Assembly (NCBI GenBank): GCA_907163345.1
Contig: CAJQUN010000401.1
Span: forward strand, 372,001-436,000
Length of the DNA stretch: 64,000 nucleotides
From: Haberlea rhodopensis
Taxonomy: Eukaryota; Streptophyta; Magnoliopsida; Lamiales; Gesneriaceae
Reading direction: 5' to 3'
In this document: positions 23,012-34,669 of the stretch, piece after piece
Layout of the letters: each line of letters begins with the position of its first letter
Numbering within the stretch: position 1 is the first letter of the stretch
Notes under the pieces: model-generated
The model's database searches: none
What the model saw: the letters and a program-made list of their open reading frames with translations, nothing else
What the model was told of the DNA's origin: nothing
Made by a program: the position numbers and the translations under genes

Positions 23012-23587
23012 CTATTCTTGATCAGGATAAGCAACGTAAATTGTGTATTCCAAAACACCATTATTTGTTGCAGCATCGAAAGATATAGTATTTGTAATCG
23101 CGTAACCCCGCGCCATCCGAAGAAGGCCAGTCCCACCAACGATGGCCAGCTCACGGTCCTTGTTACTTAGGGGATTTCGTCCACCAATACAAAGACTACT
23201 TCCCTTAAACTCACCTCCTGTGAAATTGAAAGTAAGGTTCATACTTACGCCTACTTCGTTCAAATCCGAAAAAGCAATAAGCCCTTGTGTTCGACCCAAC
23301 TTCTCTGAATCAGGATCAGCTTCGGCTGTTATCAAATCATCTACAACCTGTACTAGGCCAAAATTTACCGTTGAATTCGTTGTCTGAACGGACCGAGCCA
23401 CCTCCAACACTGTCGGATTCGGCCCTCCTAAAACATCTTGGACATAAACAATAATTTTGGCCGTCTTTTTCTTAGCTTTGACGAGTTTTTTGAACATTTC
23501 TTCTTCGGTCTCGGAAGCAGGATTGTTGTTGCCATTGGAAACCATAATGCCTTTGATCATTGAATTGATATTACTGAGCTTTTCCAT
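23012..23587 (-). CDS. Dirigent-domain protein, copy 1 (no presequence)
   Basis: 191 codons from ATG at 23587. Dirigent family (PF03018-type) motifs in order: VYVQD, FG-x4-VDD, GRTQG, FTGGEFKGSSL, GGTGLLRMARGYA. Dirigent proteins guide stereoselective coupling of bimolecular radicals (lignans and related phenolics) and are normally secreted with an N-terminal signal peptide. Here the ATG is followed at once by a hydrophilic leader, with neither a signal peptide nor the exon 1 of copies 2 and 5, so a cytosolic product is predicted. A TATA box (TATAAATATAG, 23631-23641) lies about 45 bp upstream, directly joined to exon 2 sequence. First of five minus-strand paralogues. Confidence 0.9.
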   Translation of the reverse strand: MEKLSNINSMIKGIMVSNGNNNPASETEEEMFKKLVKAKKKTAKIIVYVQDVLGGPNPTVLEVARSVQTTNSTVNFGLVQVVDDLITAEADPDSEKLGRTQGLIAFSDLNEVGVSMNLTFNFTGGEFKGSSLCIGGRNPLSNKDRELAIVGGTGLLRMARGYAITNTISFDAATNNGVLEYTIYVAYPDQE

Positions 23588-23629
23588 CTCTATAATTTCC
23601 AATGCTGAATAAATTCAGTCTGAGATTGA

Positions 23630-23642
23630 CTATATTTATAGC
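23630..23642 (-). promoter_or_regulatory. TATA box of dirigent copy 1
   Basis: CTATAAATATAGTC on the minus strand. The equivalent box is at 38851-38861 (copy 2), 40948-40961 (copy 3), 56811-56821 (copy 4) and 63870-63880 (copy 5), within a shared block GGCTATAAATATAGTCAAT. Confidence 0.75.
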
Positions 23643-24171
23643 CAGAACAGCGTAGATAGTTAATAGAGATACTTAAAATTTATATATTCGTTAAAAAATA
23701 AGCATTAGTTTGACCATTTATGTATATTAGCGTTGCCATTTTAAAATTAACACCCCAACCTGTAAAGTTGATTTGTTCGAGGATTACCTAATTCATCACG
23801 CCAACCAAATTAGTCATTTAAAATTATATAAATTACAAGCATTTAAAATATTCTCTTGATAACAATTTTCTTTTGCATAATTTGATTAAGTTTGATGAAT
23901 ATTGCACCTTATATTTTCTTTTATTTGCTTACGAAAAATTATAATTAATTATTTAAAAAGCTACAAAATTATTACGAAATCACAGATATATTTTAGTGGT
24001 TTTTTACGTTTTTCAAAACAAATATATTTTACTGTGAAATTTTATTCTCTCTATTTACATGTAAACAATTTTCAAATTAAATACGAGCATGAATCTAGTT
24101 ACGGATGTGATTATACGTTGTCATCGACAAATTATCGGATGTATCTGCAGGCCTGCTTGTGCTCAAAGGTT

Positions 24172-25258
24172 CATTAGGCATCTGATTTCTCTTCTGGTTT
24201 AGTCTCTTTGAACACCGATAGGTGTGTCTTGGTGACAAACATGAGATCTTTCATCTTGCTTTTCCAAAGTTGATATTTGGAATCATTAAGACTAATCATA
24301 TTGGTTGTACATACCTCCATCTTTTGTAACTAAAATCAATCAATTAAATCGTTAAAACCTAAACACAAAATAAATTACTTCCATAATACTGTCTAGAAAG
24401 CATTTCTTACGTGGAAGTTCAGACTAAACTGCAATCACAGAGCATATAATGACCTACTATAGTAATTGAGAATCTGGCTCTGACACCAGTTATTGGGGGT
24501 ATCAGTGAAATCTACAATTGAGGTAATAATACCACGGATATCACAAGCACATAAACAACAATTGCATAAGATGAACACCAAGATTTATAGTGGTTCACAC
24601 CAATATTGGGATACGTGCAGTTAAGAACCCTCAAGGAGATTATTTTTTTATTGATAACAAAGAAGACAAGAGAATTGAGAATACAAAGTATTTCTCTCAA
24701 GTCACTCTGTTTTTAATGCTCAATTTCTCCCCACTAATTCTATCCTGGATAAAACTCTCATTAAGAATTTTTCTCACAGTCAAGGAGATTACATCTTTAT
24801 TGATAACAAAGAAGACAATGGAATTGAGAATACAAAGTATTTCACTCAGAACACTCTGTTTTTTATGTTCACTTTCTTTCTCCTAATCATACCCTTTCAA
24901 GGATAAAACATTCCTTAATAATTGTTCTCACCATTAAGGAGATTACTTCTTTATTGATAACAAAGAAGACAAGAAAATTGAGAATATAAAGTATTTCTCT
25001 CAGAACACTCTGTTTTTTATGCTCACTTTCTCTCCACTAATCCTACCCCTTCCAAGATAAACTCTCCCTAAATTTTTTTTTCTCACAATCAATCCTCATT
25101 GCACCTTTACACTTATGCTTATAGAAGAAAGGATTTTTGTTTTTGGGATGATTTTGGAATGAAGAATGGATGAGCATTTATGGTGGAGTTTAAGAAAACA
25201 ATAATTAATACACCGTGATTTACATAATCATGCCCATTGATTTTGACTAAACACAACA
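24172..25258 (-). mobile_element. Copia element fragment: LTR, primer site and gag N-terminus
   Basis: Minus strand. The LTR (about 24493-25258, TGTTGTGTTT start) is followed by TGGTGTCAGAGCC (a variant of the initiator-tRNA-Met site TGGTATCAGAGC), then a gag start at about 24172-24310 reading YQLWKSKMKDLMF...LSVFKETKP before a stop. This is the usual N-terminus of Tnt1/SIRE-like Copia gag. The remainder is missing. 25259-25970 is AT-rich with no gene. Confidence 0.6.
24623..25083. repeat. Three tandem 155-bp repeats in the Copia LTR
   Basis: Each unit has AAGGAGATTA...TTATTGATAACAAAGAAGACAA...ACTCTGTTTTT...; starts near 24623, 24770 and 24925. Moderately diverged. Confidence 0.8.
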
Positions 25259-25974
25259 TGCATGGACGAAACCAGGATTTCATAGTAGGGTGAGCTAAAA
25301 TTAAAACCAAATAAGAAAAAATTATTTGAAAAAATTCATTAATATGAAAATTAATTTATCAAGTTACATTTAAATGTAATATATCATAATTGATAATCCG
25401 GCAATCAAATACACAAATGGAAATGTCAAAAAATAAGAAATATATAAAACGTTTTAAAAACAATAAAACAAGAATAAAGATTCGTATTTATCACCATGCA
25501 TGTTTATTATTGTTTATTATTTTTTAAAAAATATATCGTCTTGAACTAAGTCGTTCAGCATTCAAAGGTATACAATATTAAATCAAAATTATCATACAAT
25601 CGCTCTCAACATGCATAACAAATTAGTAAATGCATTATTAATAATTGTAATGGCTCCAAATAAAAAAGTTCGAGACAAAAAATAAAATTAATTAAAACAA
25701 TCCTCATATCTAAATAAGAAGCATGCTCTTAAGGTAAAGTTAATTCATAATTAATGTGTAGATCTTGACTTTCGATTTCCATTGCCTTTTATTTTATTTT
25801 ATCATTATAATACATTAACAACTATAAAAGACAAAATTAATAATATATCTGTAGATCTCGTTTCATATATTATTATATTCCAATTTAATATAAATCATGT
25901 TTAATATATTATTCTATTCATGTTAATTTAATATTAATCAAGTTTCATCCCCAAGTCTAACATTTTCTTATGTT

Positions 25975-25976
<2 letters not shown>

Positions 25977-26045
<69 letters not shown>
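25977..26045. repeat. (TA)n microsatellite
   Basis: About 68 bp of perfect TA dinucleotides immediately next to the first Helitron-like unit. Confidence 0.95.
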
Positions 26046-26047
<2 letters not shown>

Positions 26048-26048
<1 letters not shown>

Positions 26049-26914
26049 ATATATAAAGTAAGAGGTACATAAACCTACATTTGGCCTCTTGGTATGCCAC
26101 CAAATTTACTAAAATGCCCCTAACAATCTTATTATTTACAATATTACCGTTCCACATAACAAATCAAATAAAAATATTAAAGTCCAACAAATAGTTGTTA
26201 AAAAAGACAAATAAACAACTAAACTCAAAAAACAATTTAACAAATATATTAAATCCCAAAATAGAAAATGACTTTACGATTACCACATCCTTTATAAAAA
26301 ATATTGACCGTACATGCACGCAACGCGTGCAGGATAATACTAGTATATATAAAGTAAGAGGTACCTAAACCTACATTTGGCCTCTTGGTATGCCACCAAA
26401 TTTACTAAAATGCCCCTAACAATCTTAATATTTACAATTTTACCATTCTACATAACAAAATCAAATAAAAATATTAAAGTCCAACAAAATAGTTGTTAAA
26501 AAAAGGCAAATAAACAACTAAACTCAAAAAATAATTTAACAAATATATTAAATCCCAAAATAGAAAAGGACTTTACAATGATCACATTCTTTTATAAAAA
26601 AAATTGACCTTCCATGCACGGAACGCGTGCAGAATAACACTAGTATATATAAAGAAAGAGCAATACATAGTAACTACCTTGACCTCTTGGTATGTTTTAT
26701 GTGTTCTTCCTAAAACACCCTTATATAAATAACTATCTCTAATATTTGATTTTCTTCAAATTTTCTAAATTCATTTATTTCATCTAATTAATATTATATC
26801 ATATTAGCTTAAATATTTAGAATTTTAAAAATATACAATAATTAAATATTTATATTGTAATTATATACCATATAAAAATTTTAAAAACACGTATCGCGTG
26901 CCAAAAATCGCTAG
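26048..26914 (+). mobile_element. Three head-to-tail Helitron-like units
   Basis: Units 26048-26343, 26344-26643 and 26644-26914 each begin TATATATAAAG and end with a short hairpin and CTAG. Hairpins: GCACGCAACGCGTGC (stem 6), GCACGGAACGCGTGC and CACGTATCGCGTG; CTAG lies 7-13 nt after each. Units 1 and 2 are nearly identical; unit 3 is diverged. A 3' hairpin plus CTRR is the Helitron signature. No Rep/helicase, so non-autonomous. Confidence 0.75.
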
Positions 26915-28000
26915 TATATATAATGTACAGATACAATATCCAAGCATACATTTAGTCATGACCCATACCATTTGGATTATGGACTAATACTACTAATAAA
27001 AATTTAGTGGACTTGGTATGATATTCCTAATAAAAATTATTGTTCCTAATAAAAATTATTGGGCTACTTTAGTGGAGTTGACCTGGTATTATTAATAAAA
27101 ATTTAATGGGCTAGAATTAATTGGTTTGGCCTTGTACTATTAACAAAAATTTAGTGGGTCAGCCTGGGCTGAAGCTCAGGCTAGCCAACTAGAAGTTTCT
27201 TCCTTGACAACATTTGTTTAATATTCGTCAAAAATTGATGTTGGATTCAAAAAAATGGATGCTTGATTATTAACAAAATGTTCATCAGATGTTAACATTT
27301 ATCATTGAATATATAAACATCATACAAAGTTTCTACAATTAATACATTTTAATATGTATATTAAAATAGAAAGACCTTACCAAATACCATTTAATATTTT
27401 GTAAACTCATAAAATGAGATCATTTTATTGAGTTCTTTATTAGATAGCGGATCCATATACAATAAAATAACTATATGAAACCACAAAAATCCAATATCAT
27501 AAGCATCTCTAGCACCCAAATTCATGTGTTCAAATTAATTATACATAACAAGATTATGATATATTCGTTATTCTAGGGGAGAGATCGACCCTTAGATGTT
27601 CTTTCCACACATTATCTTTTTAATTATACAATTATGTGAAATGTCTTATTATAGGTATAACGAAATTTAAGTCAGTTAAAAGAAATTACTATGATCTTCA
27701 CACTCATATATTGGGACATCAACGTTAAATCTGATATTCCATCCATCTGTCCCAAATATATATGTTGTATTTGTATTTTTCCTTGTTATAAATATATAGT
27801 CAAAACATCTCTATATTTTTTTAACCAAAAAAAATATAAATATATAGTAAAAAACATCTATATTTAATAGTATTTATTATATTATTTTATCAATAGACCC
27901 CTATTTATTTGGATTCTCTTAGGATTGATTCGAAGTGTTTAGAGGGTGTGAATAAACACTATATAAATTTTTAATTTAAACAGTTATGAGCTCGATTTCA
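26915..28000. other. AT-rich repeats, no gene
   Basis: 26950-27180 has degenerate repeats of an AATAAAAATTTAGTGGG motif. 27630-27920 resembles 17515-17705 (ATTACTATGA..., CTATATTTA.TAGTATTT..., ACCCCTATTTA), a further dispersed repeat. No coding potential seen. Confidence 0.4.
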
Positions 28001-29091
28001 GGTAGGTTAATAATTAATAAAAAGTTCCCAATCTGATAAGCTTCACATACTACTTTTGAAATTATTTTAGAAGGCGAGGTAATAAATTTGCACCGCTTAC
28101 AGAATCGATCTGATGGCTAAGTAATAAATAAGTACAATAAATAAATAGACAAGATTTGTATCTGGGAGTTCAAAGGAAATCCCTTTTACGTCTCACATTT
28201 TTCATTATTCAGTAAGGATTCTACTAGGAGGCTTTGAACTATACAATACGGTTGTACGATCCCAATTCAACTGGATTTCACTACCACTCTAAAACTCCTA
28301 TCAACACCTAACTTCTCAGGATGTTCAAATACAAACTATCTAATAATTACAAAAAGATTCACTCTTTTATATATGCTCAGTTACAAAAGATAGAGTGATA
28401 ACAAGCATAAATGATCCTAAAGAACAAATAAGTAATTCTCCAATGTTTTGAAGTGTGAGCAGCTCGAAATTCTCTTGCTTACGGCTTGTCTACTTAGTTC
28501 ATAAATGCTTTGAAATATGTCTCACACGTTAGTTTGAGTCCTGAAATTGCATTCTTATATAAACGTTTTCCCAACATTAATATTTCAGAAAATGTGTAAC
28601 TTCATACTCTTATCAACTTCAATTTTTGAAAGTATACAACTCTTATTCTGTAGTCTTCAGTCTTGGTTACTGTTTAAAGACTTCTTTGTCTTGTATCTTT
28701 ATTTGATAACTGATATTCTGTCTTGTACTATTCCTGAGGCAAAGGCATTAGTAGTTACCGACTATTAACTCCGCACAAGATTATGTCGTTTTCATCATTT
28801 AATCTTTCATAAATAGCCGTTATATCAATAGTTAATTGCATCAACTCTTTAGTCAGATAAGCTTGATAATCACTCAGCTTGGTTTGTTTACTCAACATGG
28901 TTTGTTTTGGTCCGTTCTTGACTAATATGTTTGTTCTATCATCTTCAAAGTACTGTCCGATGTGTTCTATGTTGTCATCTTATGGTACTAAAAATATCCC
29001 CCTTTTTTGGACAAAACCAAGTAGTTTGAGTTCAACATAAGTAAACTAAGTATCTCGAGTCTTCTGTTATCAGTCTTCGACAGTACAATTC
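28001..29091 (-). mobile_element. Older Copia-like LTR remnant
   Basis: Minus-strand LTR-like sequence; near 28998 the minus strand reads GGTTTTGTCCAAAAAAGGGG, a purine tract of the kind next to Copia LTRs. It may continue at 33889, on the other side of the Copia insertion. No coding domains. Confidence 0.3.
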
Positions 29092-29290
29092 TATTACACT
29101 GATAAAGTGTATTTAGATTATGAAGTCAATGAAGAGAATCAAAACTTAATTAATCAAAAATTACATCATCGTATGTATATATATTACAAGAAAATTAAGA
29201 TAACTTCAATGAATAACTTCTAGTAATAACTGTAAATGCTTATCCACTAATATGTAAATGCTTATCCATTAATAACTGTAATACACCCCC

Positions 29291-32200
29291 TCAAGATGGA
29301 CGGTAAATGTTGTGGATGGTCATCTTGGATAATAAGGGAAATAGTAATGACGCAGGTAATGCTTTGGTGAAGATATCCGCTAGTTGTAATCGTGATCTAA
29401 TGGGCATAAGTTTGATGAAACAAGCACTAATCTTGTCTCGAACGAAGTGACAGTCGATCTCAATATGTTTTGTCCTTTCATGAAATGTTGGGTTTGAAGC
29501 GATGTGTATTGCTGCTGTGTTGTCACAAAAAATAATGGCTGGTAATGAAGATGAGATTGAGAAATCAGTAAGCAATTGTTGTAGCCAAACAAGTTCACTG
29601 GCAGTGGTGGCAAGTGCTCTATATTCAGCTTCAGCGGAAGAACGGGAAACTGTTGTTTGCTTCTTGGATTTCCATGAAACAAGTGAATCGCCAATGAAGA
29701 TGCAGAACCCGGTAATTGATTTCCTAGAGTCTGAGCATGTACCCCAATCAGCATCAGAAAATGCCCGTAAGTCAATCGAAGAAGTGGCTGGGAAGAAAAT
29801 ACCCTGTCCAGGACTTGCTTTGAGATATCGAAGCAGATGGTGCGCAACCTGTAAGTGAATTGTCCGTGGTTGTGAAATGAATTGACTGAGCTTATGGACC
29901 ACGAAAGTAATGTCCGGTCGTGTCAATGTAAGATAGAGTAAACGACCAATGAGACTCCTATATTCTGTAATATCAGAAAGAGCATCACCATCATCAGCAT
30001 TGAGGTGAATTCGATGATCCATAGGAGTTTGGACAGGCTTGCAATTGATGAAACCTGTATCTTCAAGTAACTGAAGAGTATACTGTCTTTGAGATAATGT
30101 AATACCCGAAGATGCTCTGGCTATTTCAAGTCCAAGGAAATATCGTAAAACACCTAAATCTCTTAATTTGAATTGAGATTGTAAGAATTTCTTGACAGAA
30201 TCAATGATCGAACAAGAAGGACTTGCAATACAATATCATCCACATAAACTAGTAGAGAAACAAAGGTTGAACCAGAACCCTTTACAGACAGTGAGTAATC
30301 ACATTTAGACTGAATGAAACCAAAACGCAATAATATATTACTTAACTTTGTGTACCATTGGCGAGAAGCTTGTTTTAAGCCATAAATCGATTTATGAAGT
30401 TGGCAAACAAGCTTTGGGTGTTGTTGGCGTTGCTCAGTGGTACAATAACCCAATGGTAGATCCATATATACCTCTTCAAAGAGATCACCGTTGAGAAAAG
30501 CATTATTAACATCAAGTTGAGCTAATTTCCAAGACTGACTTGCTGCCAATGCAAGCAATACCTTGACTGTCACTAATTTAGCCACAGGAGAAAAAGTATC
30601 AATAAAATCAACACCTTCTCGTTGATTATACCCTTTGGCAACCAACCGGGCCTTATGACATTCGATAGATCCATCCGATTTAAATTTGGTCTTGTAGACC
30701 CATCTACAACCTATCAAAGACTTATCAAATGGTAATGGAACAATGGACCAGGTGTTGTTTTGTTCCATAACTGTTAACTCATCCTTCATGGCTTGACACC
30801 ATTCCGGATACTTGAAAGCCTGGTGATAGTATTGAGGCTCGGGATTTAACGAAACAGAAAGTGTGAAATGTCTAAATGATGGGGACAAAGAATCATATGT
30901 AATCACTTTGGAGATGTGATGAGGACTTGTTTTCCTTTTGACATTGGCAGAGATTGATTGAGATAGAATATTACAATGATAATCTTGTAAATAAGTGGGT
31001 GGTTTAGAGGTTCGGGCAGACCTACGATTAACTATAGTATGAGAATCTGGTGGGAGGATGGAAGAATGTGATTCTTGGATTAATGGTTGTGAAGATGCAA
31101 GTGAAGCCTCAATGGATATGTCATATGTGAGTTGTGGAAGCACAATGTCAGGAAACGGGTCCGGTATGTGATTTTGTGATCGATTTGATGAAAAGGAAAA
31201 ATATTCTCGTGAAAAACAACATCTCGAGAGATGAAGATGGCAGCGGTACGAAGATCATAAAGTTTATAGCCTTTGATTCCCGATGGATATCCAATAAAGA
31301 CACATGTGCGAGCTCTTGATTGGAATTTTGTTCGATTGGTAGACAAAGTGGATGCAAAGACTAGACATCCAAACACTTTAATACTGGAATAATCAAATGA
31401 TTTATTGTATAGAATTTCAAATGGTGATTTAGAATGAAGTAATTTGGATGGCGTACGGTTAATCAAAAAAGTTGTAGTTAGGATGCATTCGGTCCATAAT
31501 TTTAGTGGAATGCGGGATTGAAAGTATAAAGCTCGGGCTACATTTAGTAAGTGTTGATGCTTTCTTTCAGCCACTGAATTTTGTTGTGGTGTATGACACA
31601 TGAGAATTGGTGTAAAACACCTTGTTTTGAAAAAAAATCAGTGAGGGAAAGCTCTTTAGCATTATCAGATCGAAATTGTTTAATACCACAGTTAAATTGT
31701 GTTTTGATCATTGAAAAGAAACGTGGAATTACAGTAATAACATCTGATTTATGCCTAAGTAAATATATCCAAACGAAACGAGTACAATCATCAACAAGTG
31801 TTAAAAAGAAACGATGTCCAGACATTGCAACTTCATTACAAGGACCCCATACGTCACAATGAATAAGATCAAAAGGTAAAGAAGATCTATTATTATGAGA
31901 AACAAAAGGTAGTCTCTTTTGTTTTGCAAGAGGACAAATATAGCATGGCTCTTTGGATAAGATTTTGGAAAAATCACACTGCAGCTGGGATTGAAGTGGT
32001 TCGAGACTCTTGAAAGAAGGATGCCCCATTCTACTGTGCCATAAATGTGCAGAAACTTTGCTTGCAAATGCGGAAGATTTGTTGTGATTCATATCAGAAG
32101 TTTCAAGTATATATAAGTCCCCTATCTTGTTACCCTTGCCAATCATTCTCTTTGTATGTATCTCCTGATAATAAAGTGATTAGGATAGAACATAACTATA

Positions 32201-32591
32201 AGATTAGAGTCATGAAGAAGGGCACTAACAGATATAAGGTTGAATTTAAATTGTGGAACATACAAAGTGTTATGTAGAGTTACATGTGGAGTAATGCGAA
32301 TAGAACCCACTGAATGTACTGGAATGTTTGTGGAATTTGTGAGTGTGACTATGGAGTTTTGGAGAGGTTTGATAGAAGAGAAAAAATCGAATTTGAACAA
32401 ATATGGGATGATGCACCAGAGTCCAATATCCAAACATTTCCAGATGATAAGTATTGATAAGAAGAGACAGAAAAACAAGTACCTGATTGATGAGAAGATG
32501 GCAAGATTGCAGTCTCTGGTGTTACGTTTGATGTAGATAAATGTGAAGAAAAGAGCTGCATAAGTTGCTGGCATTGATCCGGATTAAGTGT
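29291..32591 (-). pseudogene. Copia pol (protease, integrase, RT, RNase H), frameshifted
   Basis: Protease LDSGASSHI, integrase zinc finger (HSRMGHP...CYICPLAK), core D in IHCDVWGP, D in FRSDNAKE and E in NSVAERKH; RT with YGLKQASRQWY and the YVDD box; RNase H with DADWG and SSAEAEYRAL. Single missing bases shift the frame near 32383 (a T run), 32168, 31594, 31182 and 30226 (directly after YVDDIVL). Each restores to the expected family sequence if one base is added. Confidence 0.85.
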
Positions 32592-33653
32592 CTAAAAGAA
32601 ATTGCTGGTAAGAGAGATCTTGTCAAGTTCTGATGGATGAGATACTTGGTTAACATGGATTGTGGATGTATTTTCTGATCGACTTCGAGGTTTGGATCTG
32701 TAACCAGGAGGATATCCATGTATTTTGTAGCAAGTTTCAATGGTATGTCCATGAATTTCACACTTTGTACAGAATGGTCTGTCCTTTCTTTGAAATCGAC
32801 CTAGTCCTTGTCCATCAGAAGAGTTTGATTGAAATCGACCTCGTCCTTGTTCATCAGAAGAGTTTGATGTATTTCTAGTGGGGTTATTTCTAACAGCAAA
32901 TGCTACATTTGGAGCAGAATCATGGGCAAAAAAAGATTGAGATCCTACTGACCTTTGGCGTTCTTCTTGTAGAACAAGAGAGAAAACTTTGTTAATAGAC
33001 GGTAATGGATCTGAAAGTAATAACTGACTGCGTATCGGAGTGAATGATTCGTTCAGCCCTAATAAGAAAATCATGACATGTTCAATCTGATGAAAAACAT
33101 GAATGGCTGTAACTCCTTGACATGTGCATTTTCCACAGTTACAAGATGGTCGAAAATTATTCAACTCATCCCATAGTGTCTTCAATTTTGTGTAATATAC
33201 ACTGACAGAATCAGATCCCTGGGCAAGAGTCATTATTTCACGGCGCAATTGAAATATGCGTGGCCCATTTGTTTGTTGAAATCTTCCATTCAAATCTTGC
33301 CAAATATCGAAGGCACTCTCCGAGAATAATATGCTAGCAGAGATGTCTTTGGAAACTGAATTGATTATCCAAGAAATAACAATGTTGTTGTTACGGATCC
33401 AAGAACTGAACAAAACTGTATCAGAATCTGTAGGACGTTGAAGAGAACCATTGATGAACCCCAATTTATTTTTCACAGAAAGTGCAATTAGCATCGCTCG
33501 ACTCCAGGATGTGTAATTATCTCCTGTGAGTAATTGAGATACTAAAGATAAACCAGGATGATCCGAATGATGCAGAAAAAACGGACTCAAAGGATTATCT
33601 ATGGCTGAAGTTGCCATGGAAGATTGGTTGGACGTAGAAGATTGGATAGACAT
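32592..33653 (-). CDS. Copia gag
   Basis: 353 codons starting MSIQSS. It has the gag N-terminal region (LTGDNYTSWSRAMLIAL), the UBN2-like central region (IWQDLNGRFQQ...YYTKLKTLWDEL) and a knuckle CTKCEIHGHTIETCYK (C-X2-C-X4-H-X4-C). An in-frame TAG at the end separates it from TLNPDQCQQLMQLF, which continues in the same frame. Confidence 0.85.
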   Translation of the reverse strand: MSIQSSTSNQSSMATSAIDNPLSPFFLHHSDHPGLSLVSQLLTGDNYTSWSRAMLIALSVKNKLGFINGSLQRPTDSDTVLFSSWIRNNNIVISWIINSVSKDISASILFSESAFDIWQDLNGRFQQTNGPRIFQLRREIMTLAQGSDSVSVYYTKLKTLWDELNNFRPSCNCGKCTCQGVTAIHVFHQIEHVMIFLLGLNESFTPIRSQLLLSDPLPSINKVFSLVLQEERQRSVGSQSFFAHDSAPNVAFAVRNNPTRNTSNSSDEQGRGRFQSNSSDGQGLGRFQRKDRPFCTKCEIHGHTIETCYKIHGYPPGYRSKPRSRSENTSTIHVNQVSHPSELDKISLTSNFF

Positions 33654-33888
33654 GGAAAAACAGCAAAATTTAGTTCAATTTTGCTCTGATACCATATTAC
33701 ACTGATAAAGTGTATTTAGATTATGAAGTCAATGAAGAGAATCAAAACTTAATTAATCAAAAATTACATCATCGTATGTATATATATTACAAGAAAATTA
33801 AGATAACTTCAATGAATAACTTCTAGTAATAACTGTAAATGCTTATCCACTAATATGTAAATGCTTATCCATTAATAACTGTAATACA

Positions 33889-34669
33889 AAATAAATGACG
33901 ATCTTAAGTAATTCTTTAGTTCAATTCCGTTCGGTCTTTAGTTCAAAATTGATAAATGATTCAAAAGAAATGAACAGCCTTCAAAAAACTGAAATTTTCA
34001 TTGATGAAAAATTATTGACAACTACATCAAGCACCAGTCTGATTAATAATACGAAGATTTCAGATGATGCTTGTTGTAATAATACGAAGATTTCAGATCG
34101 ATTTCCTAAACGTAGGTGCGTGCCATGGTCTGTTTTGGGCTCTATTTTTTTGCTTTATTGCTCGAATCCACTGGCCCAATATATGGTTTTACATTTTTTG
34201 ACAAATTTTGTTGAAATTTTAAATTTAAAATCCTGATGAAACGTAGATTAAATTAATTTTAAATTTTCTCCATCATTATATTTAATCTATGTGGAATATA
34301 AAAGGAAATAAGACAAATTATAAACCTGAAAATAAAGAAACGATTTCATAGAAGTGAATTATTATTCTTACGAAACAAATAGAATTTCCTATTAATTTGT
34401 CTCCGGGATTGGATATATATGTGTCTGGTTTTTAATTATCCGTCGACACTCTGTTTCCAAGGACTTGCAAAATCTAAACAATTATTGGGTCATCTTAATG
34501 GGTTCAAAAACCACATGTTTCTCTGGATCATCATATCATACTTCCACATATCTACTAAGGGGAAAGTCATTTTGTAATGGATGACCACTCAGCCAAACAA
34601 CTAACAAGATTAAAATAAGATTGTCATTTATGGGTCTAAGTGAAATCAAATACGTAACTGAAGCAAAAG
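33889..34669. other. No gene seen; part is dirigent 3'-flank sequence
   Basis: 33890-34240 may be a remnant of the older Copia element. 34440-34669 shows short blocks shared with dirigent 3' flanks (AAGTGAAATCAAATACGTAA). Confidence 0.35.

Larger units (their letters stand above)
29092..33888 (-). mobile_element. Copia retrotransposon with two identical 194-bp LTRs
   Basis: LTRs 29092-29285 and 33695-33888 are identical over 194 bp. Minus-strand order after the 5' LTR: primer site TGGTATCAGAGC, gag, protease, integrase, RT, RNase H, purine tract (GAGGGGG), 3' LTR. No clear 5-bp target duplication is seen. The pol frame is broken at several points, which is hard to reconcile with identical LTRs. 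Confidence 0.9.

Noticed and set aside
23142..23387. Plus-strand ORFs antisense to each dirigent gene (also 40466, 56330, 62982)
   Set aside because: They repeat in all copies only because they mirror the conserved dirigent domain.
23588..23602. Longer N-termini (MEIIEM, MDITEM, MLAINIV) for dirigent copies 1, 3 and 4
   Set aside because: They rely on TTG or GTG starts in the leader, and in copy 4 run through the TATA box. The first ATG is the MEKL/MDKL codon.
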